A stretch of DNA of 64,000 bases from Streptomyces durmitorensis. Its GTDB lineage: Bacteria; Actinomycetota; Actinomycetes; Streptomycetales; Streptomycetaceae. Shown one piece after another: positions 7,648 through 16,351 of this stretch; the first letter of the stretch is position 1, and each line of letters starts with the position of its first letter. The DNA lies in the NCBI RefSeq assembly GCF_023498005.1, contig NZ_CP097289.1:1426001-1490000 (forward strand), given 5' to 3'. The notes below the pieces were generated by a model that did no database searches, was not told the origin of the DNA, and saw only the letters and a program-made list of their open reading frames with translations. Both the position numbers and the translations under genes were made by a program.

Positions 7648-9187
7648 GACGGCCCGCCAGGGTCGCGCTCACGGCCTTGCGGTCGATCTTGCCGTTGGCA
7701 TTGAGCGGAAGCTCGGCGAAGACCGCGATGCCACGCGGCACCATGTACGCGGGCAGCCGCGCACGCAGCGCGCCTGCCAGGTCAGCGGCCTCCAGACCGC
7801 TGCCGGTGCAGACCGCCTCCAGGACGGTCTCGCCCGCGGGCCCCTCGACTGCGACGACGACCGCGTCGACCACGCCGGGCCGGCCGCGCAGCACGGCCTC
7901 GATCTCGCCGAGTTCCACCCGGTATCCGCGCACCTTGACCTGCTGGTCCAGGCGGCCGAGGTGAACGAGTCCGCACGCGGATCCGTCGCGAAGGACCCGG
8001 TCCCCGGTGCGGTACCAGTGCTGATCGGTGAGCGGTCCGTGGCCCTCGTAGATCCGCCTGCCCGAAGGACCGGCCGGGCCGTCGCACATGAACCGGCCCA
8101 CGTTGTCGGCCGGATCGAGATAGCCGGGAAACCGCTGGGCCCCGCGTACGACCAGCTCCCCCTGCTCGGCGGGATGGCCGCCCTCGTCCAGGATCAGCTG
8201 CTCAAGTCCCGGGTAGAGCTCACCGACAGGGACGGTCCCGTTGCCGGTGACCGGCCATGCGCCGGGGTCGTCCGGCAGTCTGAACTGGGCGCAGCTGATG
8301 GTCAGTTCGGTCGGCCCGTACAGGTTCTCCAGGGTGCTGTCCGGCGCCGCCCCGGACCATGCCCGGGCCTGCTGCACGGTCAGCGGCTCACCGCAGAACA
8401 GGCTCCAGCGCAACGAGGGCATCCGGCCGGGCCCCAGGGAACGCATACGGCTCGCGTACGAGACCATCGACGGCACCGAGAACCAGTGCGTCAGCCTCTG
8501 GTCGGCCACCCAGCGCACCGGCGCCATCAGGTCCTTGCGGTCGGGGACCACCAGGGTGCCGCCACCGCCCCATGCGGTGAACATGTCGAAGACCGAGAGG
8601 TCGAAGGTCAGGTCGAAGGTCTGGGAGACCCGGCTGCCCGGCCGCACCTCGTACCGCTCCACGACGTGTGCGAGATACGCGCACACATTGCTGTGCCGGA
8701 CCGGCACGCCCTTCGGTGTGCCCGTCGAGCCGGAGGTGAACAGCACATAGGCGATGCCGTCCGGCTCGGCGCGCCAGGGCGGCAGCTCCGGCAGAGCGGC
8801 GCCCCGCAGGTCCGAGTGGTCAGGGGCGAGGACGGGTACGGAGAGGTGCGCCGCGGCCTCTTGTTCCTGGGCCAGTACGAGGTCCAGGCGCCCCGCCCTC
8901 ACCACGGCTTCGGTGCGCGCCGCGGGGAACGCGGGGTTGAGGGGCACGACGGTGGCGCCGATGCGCTGCACCGCCAGGTACCCGGCGTAGGCCAGGACGC
9001 TGCGCTCGGCGAGCAGTCCGACTCGGCTCGGCACACCGCCGTGCGCCACGACCAACTCGGCGGCGAGGTGCTGGGCCTGTGCGTCCAGCTGCTCGTAGGT
9101 CAGGCGGTCCGTGCCCACCTCCAGGGCGGGCTCGTGCGGATACGCGGCCGCCGAAGCCGCGAACCACTCGTACAGGGTCTCCTTCAC
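7640..9187 (-). CDS. Stand-alone NRPS-type adenylation domain
   Basis: 515-residue amino-acid-activating enzyme with no condensation or carrier domain. Core motifs are in order: YVLFTSGSTGTPKGV (A3), FDLTFDLSVFDMF (A4), NLYGPTEL (A5), YRTGD (A7), VRGYRVELGEIE (A8) and NANGKIDRK (A10). By manual alignment to GrsA the pocket residues read D-L-F-S-L-C-L-I-S-K. This lies between D-alanyl carrier ligases (DltA) and the prolyl ligases of pyrrole pathways, so a small or cyclic amino acid is plausible. The GTG start at 9187 overlaps the preceding stop (GTGA). A VinM-like role, adding an amino acid to a carrier-bound beta-amino acid, is possible. Confidence 0.93.
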   Translation of the reverse strand: MKETLYEWFAASAAAYPHEPALEVGTDRLTYEQLDAQAQHLAAELVVAHGGVPSRVGLLAERSVLAYAGYLAVQRIGATVVPLNPAFPAARTEAVVRAGRLDLVLAQEQEAAAHLSVPVLAPDHSDLRGAALPELPPWRAEPDGIAYVLFTSGSTGTPKGVPVRHSNVCAYLAHVVERYEVRPGSRVSQTFDLTFDLSVFDMFTAWGGGGTLVVPDRKDLMAPVRWVADQRLTHWFSVPSMVSYASRMRSLGPGRMPSLRWSLFCGEPLTVQQARAWSGAAPDSTLENLYGPTELTISCAQFRLPDDPGAWPVTGNGTVPVGELYPGLEQLILDEGGHPAEQGELVVRGAQRFPGYLDPADNVGRFMCDGPAGPSGRRIYEGHGPLTDQHWYRTGDRVLRDGSACGLVHLGRLDQQVKVRGYRVELGEIEAVLRGRPGVVDAVVVAVEGPAGETVLEAVCTGSGLEAADLAGALRARLPAYMVPRGIAVFAELPLNANGKIDRKAVSATLAGRHV

Positions 9188-10212
9188 TGGTGTCCTTCCA
9201 GGGGGTGCGGGGTGATGGGGGATGCCGGTGTGACGGGGGATGCCGGTGTGTGCAGGGTCTGCGGGAGCCGCTGGGTCGCGTCGAGCAGCCGGTCGAAGGC
9301 CGCGCCGATCAGACCGGCGCGGGGGCGTCCGCGCCCGGCGGACCGGTCCGCGAACCGGAGGGCCCTCGGCAGTTCGGCCCAGGCGGCGATCAGCGTGGCG
9401 GCGTCCTCCCGGCTCATGGCACCGGACTCGCCGAGCACGGTCAGGCGGTGGGTGTAGTGGCAGCCGGCGGCCCAGAGGTCGTCGGCGTACCGGCCGGGTG
9501 CTGTCGGATCGGCGACGAGCACATCGCGTACGTACGACAGGACATCGGGCAGGTGGAACAGCCACGTCCCCTCGTCGGGCACGGCATGCGCTCCGCCGTG
9601 CCCGGAGCGGCGGTCACCGGACGCCGCCTCCCGCTCCAGCCAGCGGAAGCTACCGGGAGCGGGCACCTCGGCGGCGCCGCCCAGGGCGAGTCGGTCACGC
9701 AGCGCGACCTCCGGTGCCGGTCCGGGCACCGGAGTGAGCGCCAGGGCCAGTTCGTCGTCGTCCAGCCAGCCCAGATGGGGCTCTTGAGGGCCGTGCGGGG
9801 TGAGGGCGGTGAAGTGATCGGCCACCAGCCAGCACGCGTCGCGGTGGTCGTGCACGAGCAGCCAGTGCGGCGCGTCGGCCCGGCCGTACCCCGCGGACCA
9901 GGGCAGGTGCCGTACGTTCCCGACCGCGAGAACCCGCCCGTGCAGGGCGAGTTCGGACTTGAGACCGGCCCGCGTCCGCCGCCAGTCGGCGGCCCCTCGG
10001 TAGGTGAGCGGGGCGAGGCCCGGCGCCGTGTCCACCCGCGTGTGGTGGGAGAAGGCGAGTTCGCCCGGTGGCAGCCCGGTGCGCACGGCGAGTCGGACGG
10101 ACTCGGCGAAACGCCGCCGGACATCGGGCAGGTCGGGGGAAAGGTAGGCGGCCAGATTCGTGGTGTAGCAACTCAGTTGGGGTGCTGAGGCCACGAGGGT
10201 CGTCGACGTCAT
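9184..10212 (-). CDS. Divergent BtrH-like (papain-fold) acyl/aminoacyl transferase, stand-alone
   Basis: 342-residue protein without an obvious standard domain name. A Cys at residue 15 (LSCYTTNL), the run RHLPWSAGYGRADAPHWLLV with His116, and VADHF with Asp132 follow the order and spacing of BtrH N-terminal domains, which transfer an acyl group from a carrier protein to an amine. The same three positions are found in the neighbouring fused protein at 16348-17586 (C8, H112, D130). The C-terminal half is helical with no recognised motif. Its start overlaps the PPTase stop and its stop overlaps the A-domain start, so it is central to operon B. Assignment is by motif spacing only. Confidence 0.72.
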   Translation of the reverse strand: MTSTTLVASAPQLSCYTTNLAAYLSPDLPDVRRRFAESVRLAVRTGLPPGELAFSHHTRVDTAPGLAPLTYRGAADWRRTRAGLKSELALHGRVLAVGNVRHLPWSAGYGRADAPHWLLVHDHRDACWLVADHFTALTPHGPQEPHLGWLDDDELALALTPVPGPAPEVALRDRLALGGAAEVPAPGSFRWLEREAASGDRRSGHGGAHAVPDEGTWLFHLPDVLSYVRDVLVADPTAPGRYADDLWAAGCHYTHRLTVLGESGAMSREDAATLIAAWAELPRALRFADRSAGRGRPRAGLIGAAFDRLLDATQRLPQTLHTPASPVTPASPITPHPLEGHQ

Positions 10213-10841
10213 GGGCACTCCGGCTCGGTGAAGGCGCAGCTGAGCGGGACGGGAGAGCGGCGCAGACTCACCCAGCGGTAGGGGCCCCAATTGCCCCGGT
10301 CCCGGCCGGGTTCCACGTCGATCGTCCAGGGGCTGCCGGCGAGCCCGGTGCCCTCCGCCTTCACACAGGCCTCCTGCACGGTCCAGACACGGGCGAACTC
10401 GGCGGACCTCTCGGGTTCCGGCAGCGCGCAGACCAGGGGCGCGCGCCCCCGCAGACAGCGGCGTACGAGAGCGTCCGTCAGCCGCTCGGGCGGCACTTGC
10501 ACATCGACGCCGACCCGGCGCCCCGGCCCCACGGCGGCGGCGATGGTGCCGCCGTCGTGGGAGACGCTGATCCCGACGCCGGGATGCCCGTCGAGCATCG
10601 GCCGGCCGCGCTCGTCCTTGCGCACCGCCACGTCGACGAGGTCGGCGCACCTGTGGCGCAGGAGATGGCGCAGGACCGCCCGGCTCGCGGTGAACTCATC
10701 GGCCCGCCAGCGGGGCAGCCCCCTGGCCTGCCGCAGATCGTCCTCGTTCGGCGCGGCCCGGGCGGGGAGCTCGTCCTGTGGGCCGCTGAGCACCCAGGTC
10801 CGGTGGGCGACCTCCTCGGTCCGCCAGGCGGCGACGTTCAT
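10209..10841 (-). CDS. 4'-phosphopantetheinyl transferase, Sfp type
   Basis: 210-residue enzyme that converts apo carrier proteins to the holo form with CoA. The Mg/CoA signature is VGVDVQ (Asp113) followed by WTVQEACVKAEG (Glu157, Lys161); the usual xKE is QE here. ISVSHDGG matches the P2-type segment. The three carrier domains in the operon (13259-13510, 17576-17851 and the C-terminus of 16348-17586) are its likely partners. The ATG at 10841 overlaps the upstream dehydrogenase stop. Confidence 0.92.
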   Translation of the reverse strand: MNVAAWRTEEVAHRTWVLSGPQDELPARAAPNEDDLRQARGLPRWRADEFTASRAVLRHLLRHRCADLVDVAVRKDERGRPMLDGHPGVGISVSHDGGTIAAAVGPGRRVGVDVQVPPERLTDALVRRCLRGRAPLVCALPEPERSAEFARVWTVQEACVKAEGTGLAGSPWTIDVEPGRDRGNWGPYRWVSLRRSPVPLSCAFTEPECP

Positions 10842-12040
10842 GCGCGCAGCCTCTCCAGGAGTGGCTGCGCACCGTCGGCGACGCCGGCGAGCAGCAGACC
10901 GGTGGCGCCGCCCCCGATGCCGAGGACGGCTGCCTCCGCCCGGATCTGCTGGGCACGGCCGGGCAGGAAACCGTCCGCGCCCTGGAGCTGAGCGCAGCAG
11001 GAGAGCACCTCGTCGGCGGCGAGACCGACGGCGGACTTCAGGAGCGTGGCGGCCGCCAGGTCCTGCTCCTCGACGATGCCTCGCGCATGCGTCTCGTACA
11101 GGGCACGCAGCCCGGCGACCTTGACCAGGCAGACCGCGAAGTCCCTGCGCACCACGTCGTTGTGCCACAGGGGTACGCCGTCCACGCGGCGCCCCTGGAG
11201 CACGGCACGTGTCTCGTCGAGCACCCTGCTGGTGAGCGCCACGGCCCACTGCGCGCCGGCCAGCCGCTCGGTGCCCATGTGGCGGGCGAAGGAGGCCATG
11301 CCGCGGCCCGGTCTGCCGATGATGTGGTCGGCGGGCAGCCGGACGGAGTCGAACTCGACGTGTCCGGTGGCCGATCCGGGCAGCAGGTCCGTCCCCGCGT
11401 TCTCGACCGTGACGCCGGGAGCGTCGGCGGGCACGAGCACCCAGGTGAAGCTGGTGAAGTGGCGGCCCGGCCGGTGCCTGGCGAGGACGAGGAGATGACC
11501 GGCCAGACACGCGCCCGTGGCCCATCGCTTTCCGCCCGAGAGCGTCAACTCATCGCCCTTGACGGTCACTTCGGTGCCGAGCCCGGCCAGATCGGACCCG
11601 GGAGCGGCGGCATCCGTCGCGGCGAGGGCCACGGTCGTCGCGCCTCGCAGCGCCTGTGCGTACACCCGTGCCGCGGGCGAGCCCGCGGGCGCGGAACCCA
11701 GCAGTGGCACGGCGCTCGCCGTCTGCACCAGGACGCCGAGCGTGACGCCGTTGTCGCCCCGGGCGTCCGTGGCGGCGAGCAGCGCGCCGAGCCGTCGCGG
11801 GTCGACGACGGGGCCGTCGCGTCCGGTGCGGTGGTAGATCCCCGCGAGGGCTCCGGCGGCGCCGAGCGCGCCCCACACGTGAGGGAGCGAAGCGCCTTCG
11901 GGCAGCGGATCCAGGGCCCGCTCGACCTGCGCTCGGAAACTCTCGGAGGGCGGGACGTCCGCTTCGTCGCGCGGTGCGTGTGCTTCCTCGCGCGGTGCGT
12001 GTGCTTCCTCGCGCGGTATGTGTGCTCCCTGGTCAGACAA
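10838..12040 (-). CDS. Acyl-CoA dehydrogenase-like flavoprotein 1 (retains IVD-type Glu)
   Basis: 400-residue ACAD-fold protein predicted to act on an acyl or aminoacyl thioester. GTERLAGAQWAVAL places Glu258 where isovaleryl-CoA dehydrogenase and the prolyl-carrier oxidases keep their base, whereas the MCAD-type Glu is absent (IGGGATG instead of YEGT). Residues 8-28 are a tandem repeat of PREEAHA from an 18-bp DNA repeat. The start is TTG at 12040, chosen because GGAGG stands 6 bases upstream; it overlaps the stop of the second dehydrogenase by 8 bp. The pair recalls dehydrogenases that oxidise carrier-bound proline. Confidence 0.86.
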   Translation of the reverse strand: MSDQGAHIPREEAHAPREEAHAPRDEADVPPSESFRAQVERALDPLPEGASLPHVWGALGAAGALAGIYHRTGRDGPVVDPRRLGALLAATDARGDNGVTLGVLVQTASAVPLLGSAPAGSPAARVYAQALRGATTVALAATDAAAPGSDLAGLGTEVTVKGDELTLSGGKRWATGACLAGHLLVLARHRPGRHFTSFTWVLVPADAPGVTVENAGTDLLPGSATGHVEFDSVRLPADHIIGRPGRGMASFARHMGTERLAGAQWAVALTSRVLDETRAVLQGRRVDGVPLWHNDVVRRDFAVCLVKVAGLRALYETHARGIVEEQDLAAATLLKSAVGLAADEVLSCCAQLQGADGFLPGRAQQIRAEAAVLGIGGGATGLLLAGVADGAQPLLERLRA

Positions 12041-13262
12041 ACCGCACCTCCGGATCGAGCAGGGCGAGCCTGCCGTCGGCCAGGTGCAGGCGGTCGTTGC
12101 TGTAGTTCAGCGCGGCCGAGCGCAGATCGCGCAGCGCCTGTTCCAGCCGGGTCGGAGAACCCTTGAGATATCCGTGCCGCATGCCGACCGCCGTCACCAG
12201 CTCGTCGACCGCGCTGTGGCACAGCTCGGCCGCGGTGATCTTGAGTGCGTTGAGCTGGAGCTGAACGCGGGGCACGCTCAGGTCCGTGCTGTCGAGGACC
12301 GTCTGCTGGGTCCGGGCGAGCAGCGCGTGCACGATGTCCAGGCGCTGACGGACCTTGGAGAGCCGGGTGAGCAGCAGCTCGGATGTGAGGTCCGTGCTCC
12401 CCCGGCCCTGCGGGGAGCGCAGCAGCCCGAGGACCCGCGAGAGCGCCCCGGCCGCCGTGCCGAGCCAGCACGCGGACCATCCCAGGTGGGCGAGCGGACC
12501 GAAAACGGTGCTCGCGATGGTGTGGAACTGGCCGTGCTCGCCTATGACGTGATGGGCAGGCACCGTGCCGGTCAGCCGCAGGGCTCCGCTGTGGCTGGCC
12601 CGCATGCCCAGCGGCTGCCAGACCCCGGACGGCTGGATGTCGAGCTGCGCCCGGTCGGCGTAGACGAGGGAGACCTGGCTGGGGCTGGTGGCGCCGGGAG
12701 CGCGCATGGTGACCAGGAAACCGTCGGCGTGGCCGCCGCCGGTGACGATGGGCGCGAAGCGGTCCATGACGAGGTCGTCGCCCGCGGTGGCGAGGGACGC
12801 CTGCGAGGTGAGCAGGTGGCCGCCCTTGCCCGCCTCGGTGGTCACCGAGGCGAGATACACCTGGCCGGCGGCGATGCGTGGAAGCAGTTCGGCGCGCAGC
12901 CGTGCGCTGCCGTGGCGGACCACGGCCTCGGTCTGCTGGCAGTGCATCGCGAAGATCATCGCCACCGAGGTGTCGGCCCGGCCGAGCGCGATGCTCGCCT
13001 CGACGAGGTCCGCGACGGTTCCGCCGAGCCCCCCGTACTCCCGGGGCACCAGCAGGCCGAGCAGCCGGGTGCGGCGCAGCTCGGTGAGCGCTTCGAGAGG
13101 GAAGGACGCCTCCTGGTCCGTACGGGCCGCGTGCTCGGCGGCGACGGCCGCCACGGCGGCGACCCGGCCCGGCAGGTCGAGCAGGTCGGGCTGGCCAGGC
13201 AGGTCAGGCAGGTCGGTCAACTGCGTTTCCGGTGAAGCCACTTCCTGGCTGGTGAGCGTCAC
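12033..13262 (-). CDS. Acyl-CoA dehydrogenase-like flavoprotein 2 (no catalytic Glu seen)
   Basis: 409 residues with the ACAD order: helical N-domain with LLGLLVPREYGGLGGTVADLVEAS, a beta domain (ASVTTEAGKGGHLLT), and a C-terminal helical bundle. Neither usual catalytic Glu position has a Glu: the helix-G region reads FGPLAHLGWSACWLG and the MCAD position NYSNDR. It may act as an oxygenase or as a partner to dehydrogenase 1. The GTG start at 13262 overlaps the carrier-protein stop (GTGA). Residues 20-35 are a Leu/Asp/Pro repeat (LPDLPGQPDLLDLPG). Confidence 0.86.
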   Translation of the reverse strand: MTLTSQEVASPETQLTDLPDLPGQPDLLDLPGRVAAVAAVAAEHAARTDQEASFPLEALTELRRTRLLGLLVPREYGGLGGTVADLVEASIALGRADTSVAMIFAMHCQQTEAVVRHGSARLRAELLPRIAAGQVYLASVTTEAGKGGHLLTSQASLATAGDDLVMDRFAPIVTGGGHADGFLVTMRAPGATSPSQVSLVYADRAQLDIQPSGVWQPLGMRASHSGALRLTGTVPAHHVIGEHGQFHTIASTVFGPLAHLGWSACWLGTAAGALSRVLGLLRSPQGRGSTDLTSELLLTRLSKVRQRLDIVHALLARTQQTVLDSTDLSVPRVQLQLNALKITAAELCHSAVDELVTAVGMRHGYLKGSPTRLEQALRDLRSAALNYSNDRLHLADGRLALLDPEVRFV

Positions 13263-13510
13263 GCCGCCACACCCTGTGCCGTCAGCGCCGCTTCGACCGC
13301 CTGCCACAGGCTGCCCGCCGTGGCGAACGTCGCGTCGTTCATGTCGTCGTCCGGGAGCGTCACGTCGAAGGTGTCCTCGATCGCGAAGAGAAGCTCGATG
13401 GCCTGCATCGAGTCGAGGCCCAGATCGCGCAGAGAGGAGTCCGCCTCGATCTCGCGGTCGCCCAGGAACTTGAGGAAGGGGGTGAGCAGTTCGGTGAAAC
13501 GGGCATCCAT
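13259..13510 (-). CDS. Acyl/aminoacyl carrier protein (ACP-1)
   Basis: 83-residue free-standing carrier protein. DLGLDSMQAIEL gives the phosphopantetheine Ser at residue 34, followed by the acidic helix LFAIEDTFDVTLPDDD. It is sandwiched, with overlaps on both sides, between the PLP decarboxylase and dehydrogenase 2, and is the best candidate for the carrier on which the amino acid is decarboxylated (as with BtrI or VinL). Confidence 0.95.
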   Translation of the reverse strand: MDARFTELLTPFLKFLGDREIEADSSLRDLGLDSMQAIELLFAIEDTFDVTLPDDDMNDATFATAGSLWQAVEAALTAQGVAA

Positions 13511-14814
13511 TAGTCAATGACTCCTTGCCGGATCAGGGTGGTACGGGAAATTTCGGGTGGTGTTCCCGGCCGGTCGCTGTCCACCACGGCCTCCGCGGGC
13601 AGCGGATGTCCGAGGAAGGCGACGAGGCTCGCCGACAGGCCGTAGGCGCCGACGTTCGGCACGGCGACCAGGTCACCCGGACGCAGCGCGGGCAGCCGTG
13701 CGCCGCGCGCCCAGGTGTCGAGAGGGGTGCACAGGGGCCCCGCGACCAGTGCGGTCAACTCCCCTTCCAGCAACGGCTCCTGTGCCGCGACCAGGGCCGG
13801 GTTGAGCGGAGGAAGACGGCGCATACCCGCCATGCCGCCCAGGTGATTGATGCCGGACTCAAGGACCACGATGTCCTTGCCGTGCGAGCGCTTGACGTCG
13901 AGCACGGCCGTGAGCAGGGTGCCCGCGGTCCCGACGAGATGGCGCCCGGACTCGAAGACCACCTCAGGACCGCCGTCACGCCAGCCGGGTATCTGCTCGT
14001 CGAACAGCGTCTCGAGCGCCGGCCGCAGGGCCCTCAGGTCGGGGACCTTCCCGGCCTTGGCGAAGGGCGCCCCGAAGCCGCCGCCGAGGTCGAGCACCTC
14101 GATCCGCACCCCGTGCGCGGCCAGGACATCGCCGAGGGACCGGGCGGTGCGCAAGGACCGGGTGAACTGCCCTACCAGATCGTCGACTTCGCAGAGGTTG
14201 CTGCCCATGTACAGGTGCAGTCCGACGACGCGTGCGTGGGGCCGGTTCGCGAACCGGGCGGGCTCGGCGAGGACCCAGCTGGTGTCTGCGCCGAACTGCG
14301 AGGCCACGCCCGTCATCGCGAGGCCCTGCCCCGGCACCGGCTCGTCGTCGTTGATCCGCAGCAGACAGCGGGCGACGGCCCCGCGCTCCCCCGCGATACG
14401 GCTCAGCTGCTCGATGGCGTGCGGCGAGTCGACGGAGAAGAACCGCACGCCACGGACCAGCGCGTCGGCGATCTCCTCGTCGCGCTTTCCGGGGCCGGTG
14501 TACAGCACCTCACCGGCGGCCCAGCCCGCCTCGAGCGCGGCGGCCAGTTCCCCGGTGGAGCACACCTCGGGCCTGGCGCCGCCCGCCCGCAGCGTGCGCA
14601 GCAGCGCGGGGTGCGGGTTGGCCTTCAGCGAGTAGTACAGGCCGGTACGCTCGGGCAGGGATGCCCTCAACTGGGCCTGGCTACGGCGGACTTCGGCGAC
14701 GTCGTAGACGTACGCGGGGGTCGGCACGCCCGCGAGCTCCTCCAGGGGGACGGGCAGCACCGTCTCGCCTGCCCGGGTGGCGGAACGGGGCTCGGCCTCA
14801 GCGGGTGCGGACAT
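13510..14814 (-). CDS. Fold-type III PLP-dependent decarboxylase (BtrK/VinO-like)
   Basis: 434-residue alanine-racemase-fold decarboxylase. The PLP lysine is K64 in YYSLKANPHPALLR, the phosphate-binding loop is LDLGGGFGAPF, and the dimer-interface Cys lies in VAGPLCTPLDTWA. The GPLCTPLD form is what I associate with enzymes acting on carrier-tethered amino acids (BtrK on Glu-BtrI) and with the exosortase A-associated decarboxylase, rather than free diaminopimelate. The gene ends TAATG into ACP-1. The ATG at 14814 has GAGGAAAGGG upstream; a TTG at 14832 is an alternative. The likely reaction here is 3-methylaspartyl-ACP to 3-aminoisobutyryl-ACP (inference). Confidence 0.9.
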   Translation of the reverse strand: MSAPAEAEPRSATRAGETVLPVPLEELAGVPTPAYVYDVAEVRRSQAQLRASLPERTGLYYSLKANPHPALLRTLRAGGARPEVCSTGELAAALEAGWAAGEVLYTGPGKRDEEIADALVRGVRFFSVDSPHAIEQLSRIAGERGAVARCLLRINDDEPVPGQGLAMTGVASQFGADTSWVLAEPARFANRPHARVVGLHLYMGSNLCEVDDLVGQFTRSLRTARSLGDVLAAHGVRIEVLDLGGGFGAPFAKAGKVPDLRALRPALETLFDEQIPGWRDGGPEVVFESGRHLVGTAGTLLTAVLDVKRSHGKDIVVLESGINHLGGMAGMRRLPPLNPALVAAQEPLLEGELTALVAGPLCTPLDTWARGARLPALRPGDLVAVPNVGAYGLSASLVAFLGHPLPAEAVVDSDRPGTPPEISRTTLIRQGVID

Positions 14815-16351
14815 GGCCCGCCCTTTCCTCAAGGGCCGCGAGCGCCTTGCGGTCGGTCTTGCCGTTGCCGGTCAGCGGCAGGGCGTCGACGACCAGGCAG
14901 GTGCGCGGAATCTTGAACTCCTCGATCTGCTCTCGCAGGCGCAGCAGCACATCGGCGCCGGTGAGCCCGCCGGTGACCTGGACGAAGAGCCTGGCTTGCC
15001 GGTCGCCTTCCGGGGCGAGCACGGCCGCGGCCTCCACCCCGGGCACCCGGCGTACGGCGGCCTCCACCTCGGTGGCGCTCACCCGGAACCCGTTCGTCTT
15101 GTAGATGTCGTCCCGGCGGCCGCTGAAGTACAGGAAGCCGTCCTCGTCGAGCCAGCCGTAGTCGCCCGTACGCAGCTCGGGGAAGAGCCCTTCCGCGCGG
15201 TGGAAGCGCTGAGCGGTCAGTTCCGGGCGGCGCCAGTACCCCGACATCACGTTGGCCCCCCGTACGGCGATCTCACCGATCTCGCCGGGCGGCAGGCGAC
15301 GGCCGTCGTCGCCGACGACGAACACCTCGGTACCCGGCAGCGCCCGCCCGCTCGCACCGGGCCGCGCCAGGTCCTCGTCCGCGGGCATGATGGTGGCGCG
15401 CTTGCACTCGGTCAGGCCGAACATCAGATGCACCCGCAGCCCGGGCATGGCCTCGCGCAGTGCGGCGACGGCCTGCTGCGGCATCGCGGCACCGGTGTTC
15501 GTCAGCATCCGCAGTCGCGGGGTGCGCTCGGCACCCGCCCGGCGCAGCAGCCGGGCCAGCGCGTCGGCCACCGCGGGAACGGCGGGCAGGACGGTCGCTC
15601 CCGCGCGCAGCAGATTCGTCAGGAGCCGCGGTCCGACCTCGGCCGGCCGGCCGAGCCAGAGATGCGCCCCGCTGCTCGTGGCGAGGAAGAGCTGGTAGAG
15701 GCCGTAGTCGAAGGACTGCGGCAGCGGACTGTAGATCACGTCGTCGGGCCGGTAGCCCAGCACCTGCTGGATGGCCTGTACGGCGAACACCGCCTGCTGG
15801 TGCGTGCTGACGACGGCCTTGGGCAGCGCCGTGGTGCCGGAGGTGTAGATCAGGCAGAACGGGTCGACGGGCAGCGGCGGGCCCGGCAGCGGACCGAGCG
15901 GCGCCTGCGGGTCGAAGGCCCGGCGGGTGACGTCGTCGACGTGGTGAGCCCGCACGCCCCGGAGCGCCGCGGCGGCCAGCGACGGGTCGTGGTCACTCAC
16001 CAGGAGCGCGGGCTCGCAGTCACCGAGGACGTGGTCGAGGGCGGCGCCCCGCACCTGCTCGTGCAGCAGCGAGAAGGCGACGCCCGCCCGGGACGCGGCG
16101 TACACCAGGACAGCCTGCAGAACCCCGGTGGCGCTGCTGATGAGCAGTCGCTCGCCGCGCCGGAGCCCCAACTCGCCCATCCAGCGGGCGAGTCGTCGGG
16201 TGGCCGCGTCCAGCTCGGCGTAGCTGAGGGTGTGCTCGCCGCTGGTGACGGCGGGGGCCTTTGGGTACAACCGGGCGGCGGTGTCTAGGAGTTCGTGCAT
16301 GGTCGTGGCGCTCGGCAGGACGGCCTGCGCGGTGGACGTCGGGGCGGTCAT
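14798..16351 (-). CDS. AMP-dependent ligase (VinN-like or exosortase A-associated ligase-like)
   Basis: 517-residue adenylate-forming enzyme. FCLIYTSGTTALPKAVVSTH is the P-loop, SFDYGLYQLFLATSSGAHLWLG the substrate-region helix, LMFGLTECKRATIMP the A5 region, GRRDDIYKTNGFRVSATEVE the hinge, and LTGNGKTDRKAL the catalytic Lys loop. The stop overlaps the decarboxylase N-terminus, giving a ligase-decarboxylase-ACP trio. That trio occurs in vicenistatin-type beta-amino acid loading and in exosortase A-associated clusters. It probably loads the amino acid onto ACP-1. Confidence 0.92.
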   Translation of the reverse strand: MTAPTSTAQAVLPSATTMHELLDTAARLYPKAPAVTSGEHTLSYAELDAATRRLARWMGELGLRRGERLLISSATGVLQAVLVYAASRAGVAFSLLHEQVRGAALDHVLGDCEPALLVSDHDPSLAAAALRGVRAHHVDDVTRRAFDPQAPLGPLPGPPLPVDPFCLIYTSGTTALPKAVVSTHQQAVFAVQAIQQVLGYRPDDVIYSPLPQSFDYGLYQLFLATSSGAHLWLGRPAEVGPRLLTNLLRAGATVLPAVPAVADALARLLRRAGAERTPRLRMLTNTGAAMPQQAVAALREAMPGLRVHLMFGLTECKRATIMPADEDLARPGASGRALPGTEVFVVGDDGRRLPPGEIGEIAVRGANVMSGYWRRPELTAQRFHRAEGLFPELRTGDYGWLDEDGFLYFSGRRDDIYKTNGFRVSATEVEAAVRRVPGVEAAAVLAPEGDRQARLFVQVTGGLTGADVLLRLREQIEEFKIPRTCLVVDALPLTGNGKTDRKALAALEERAGHVRTR

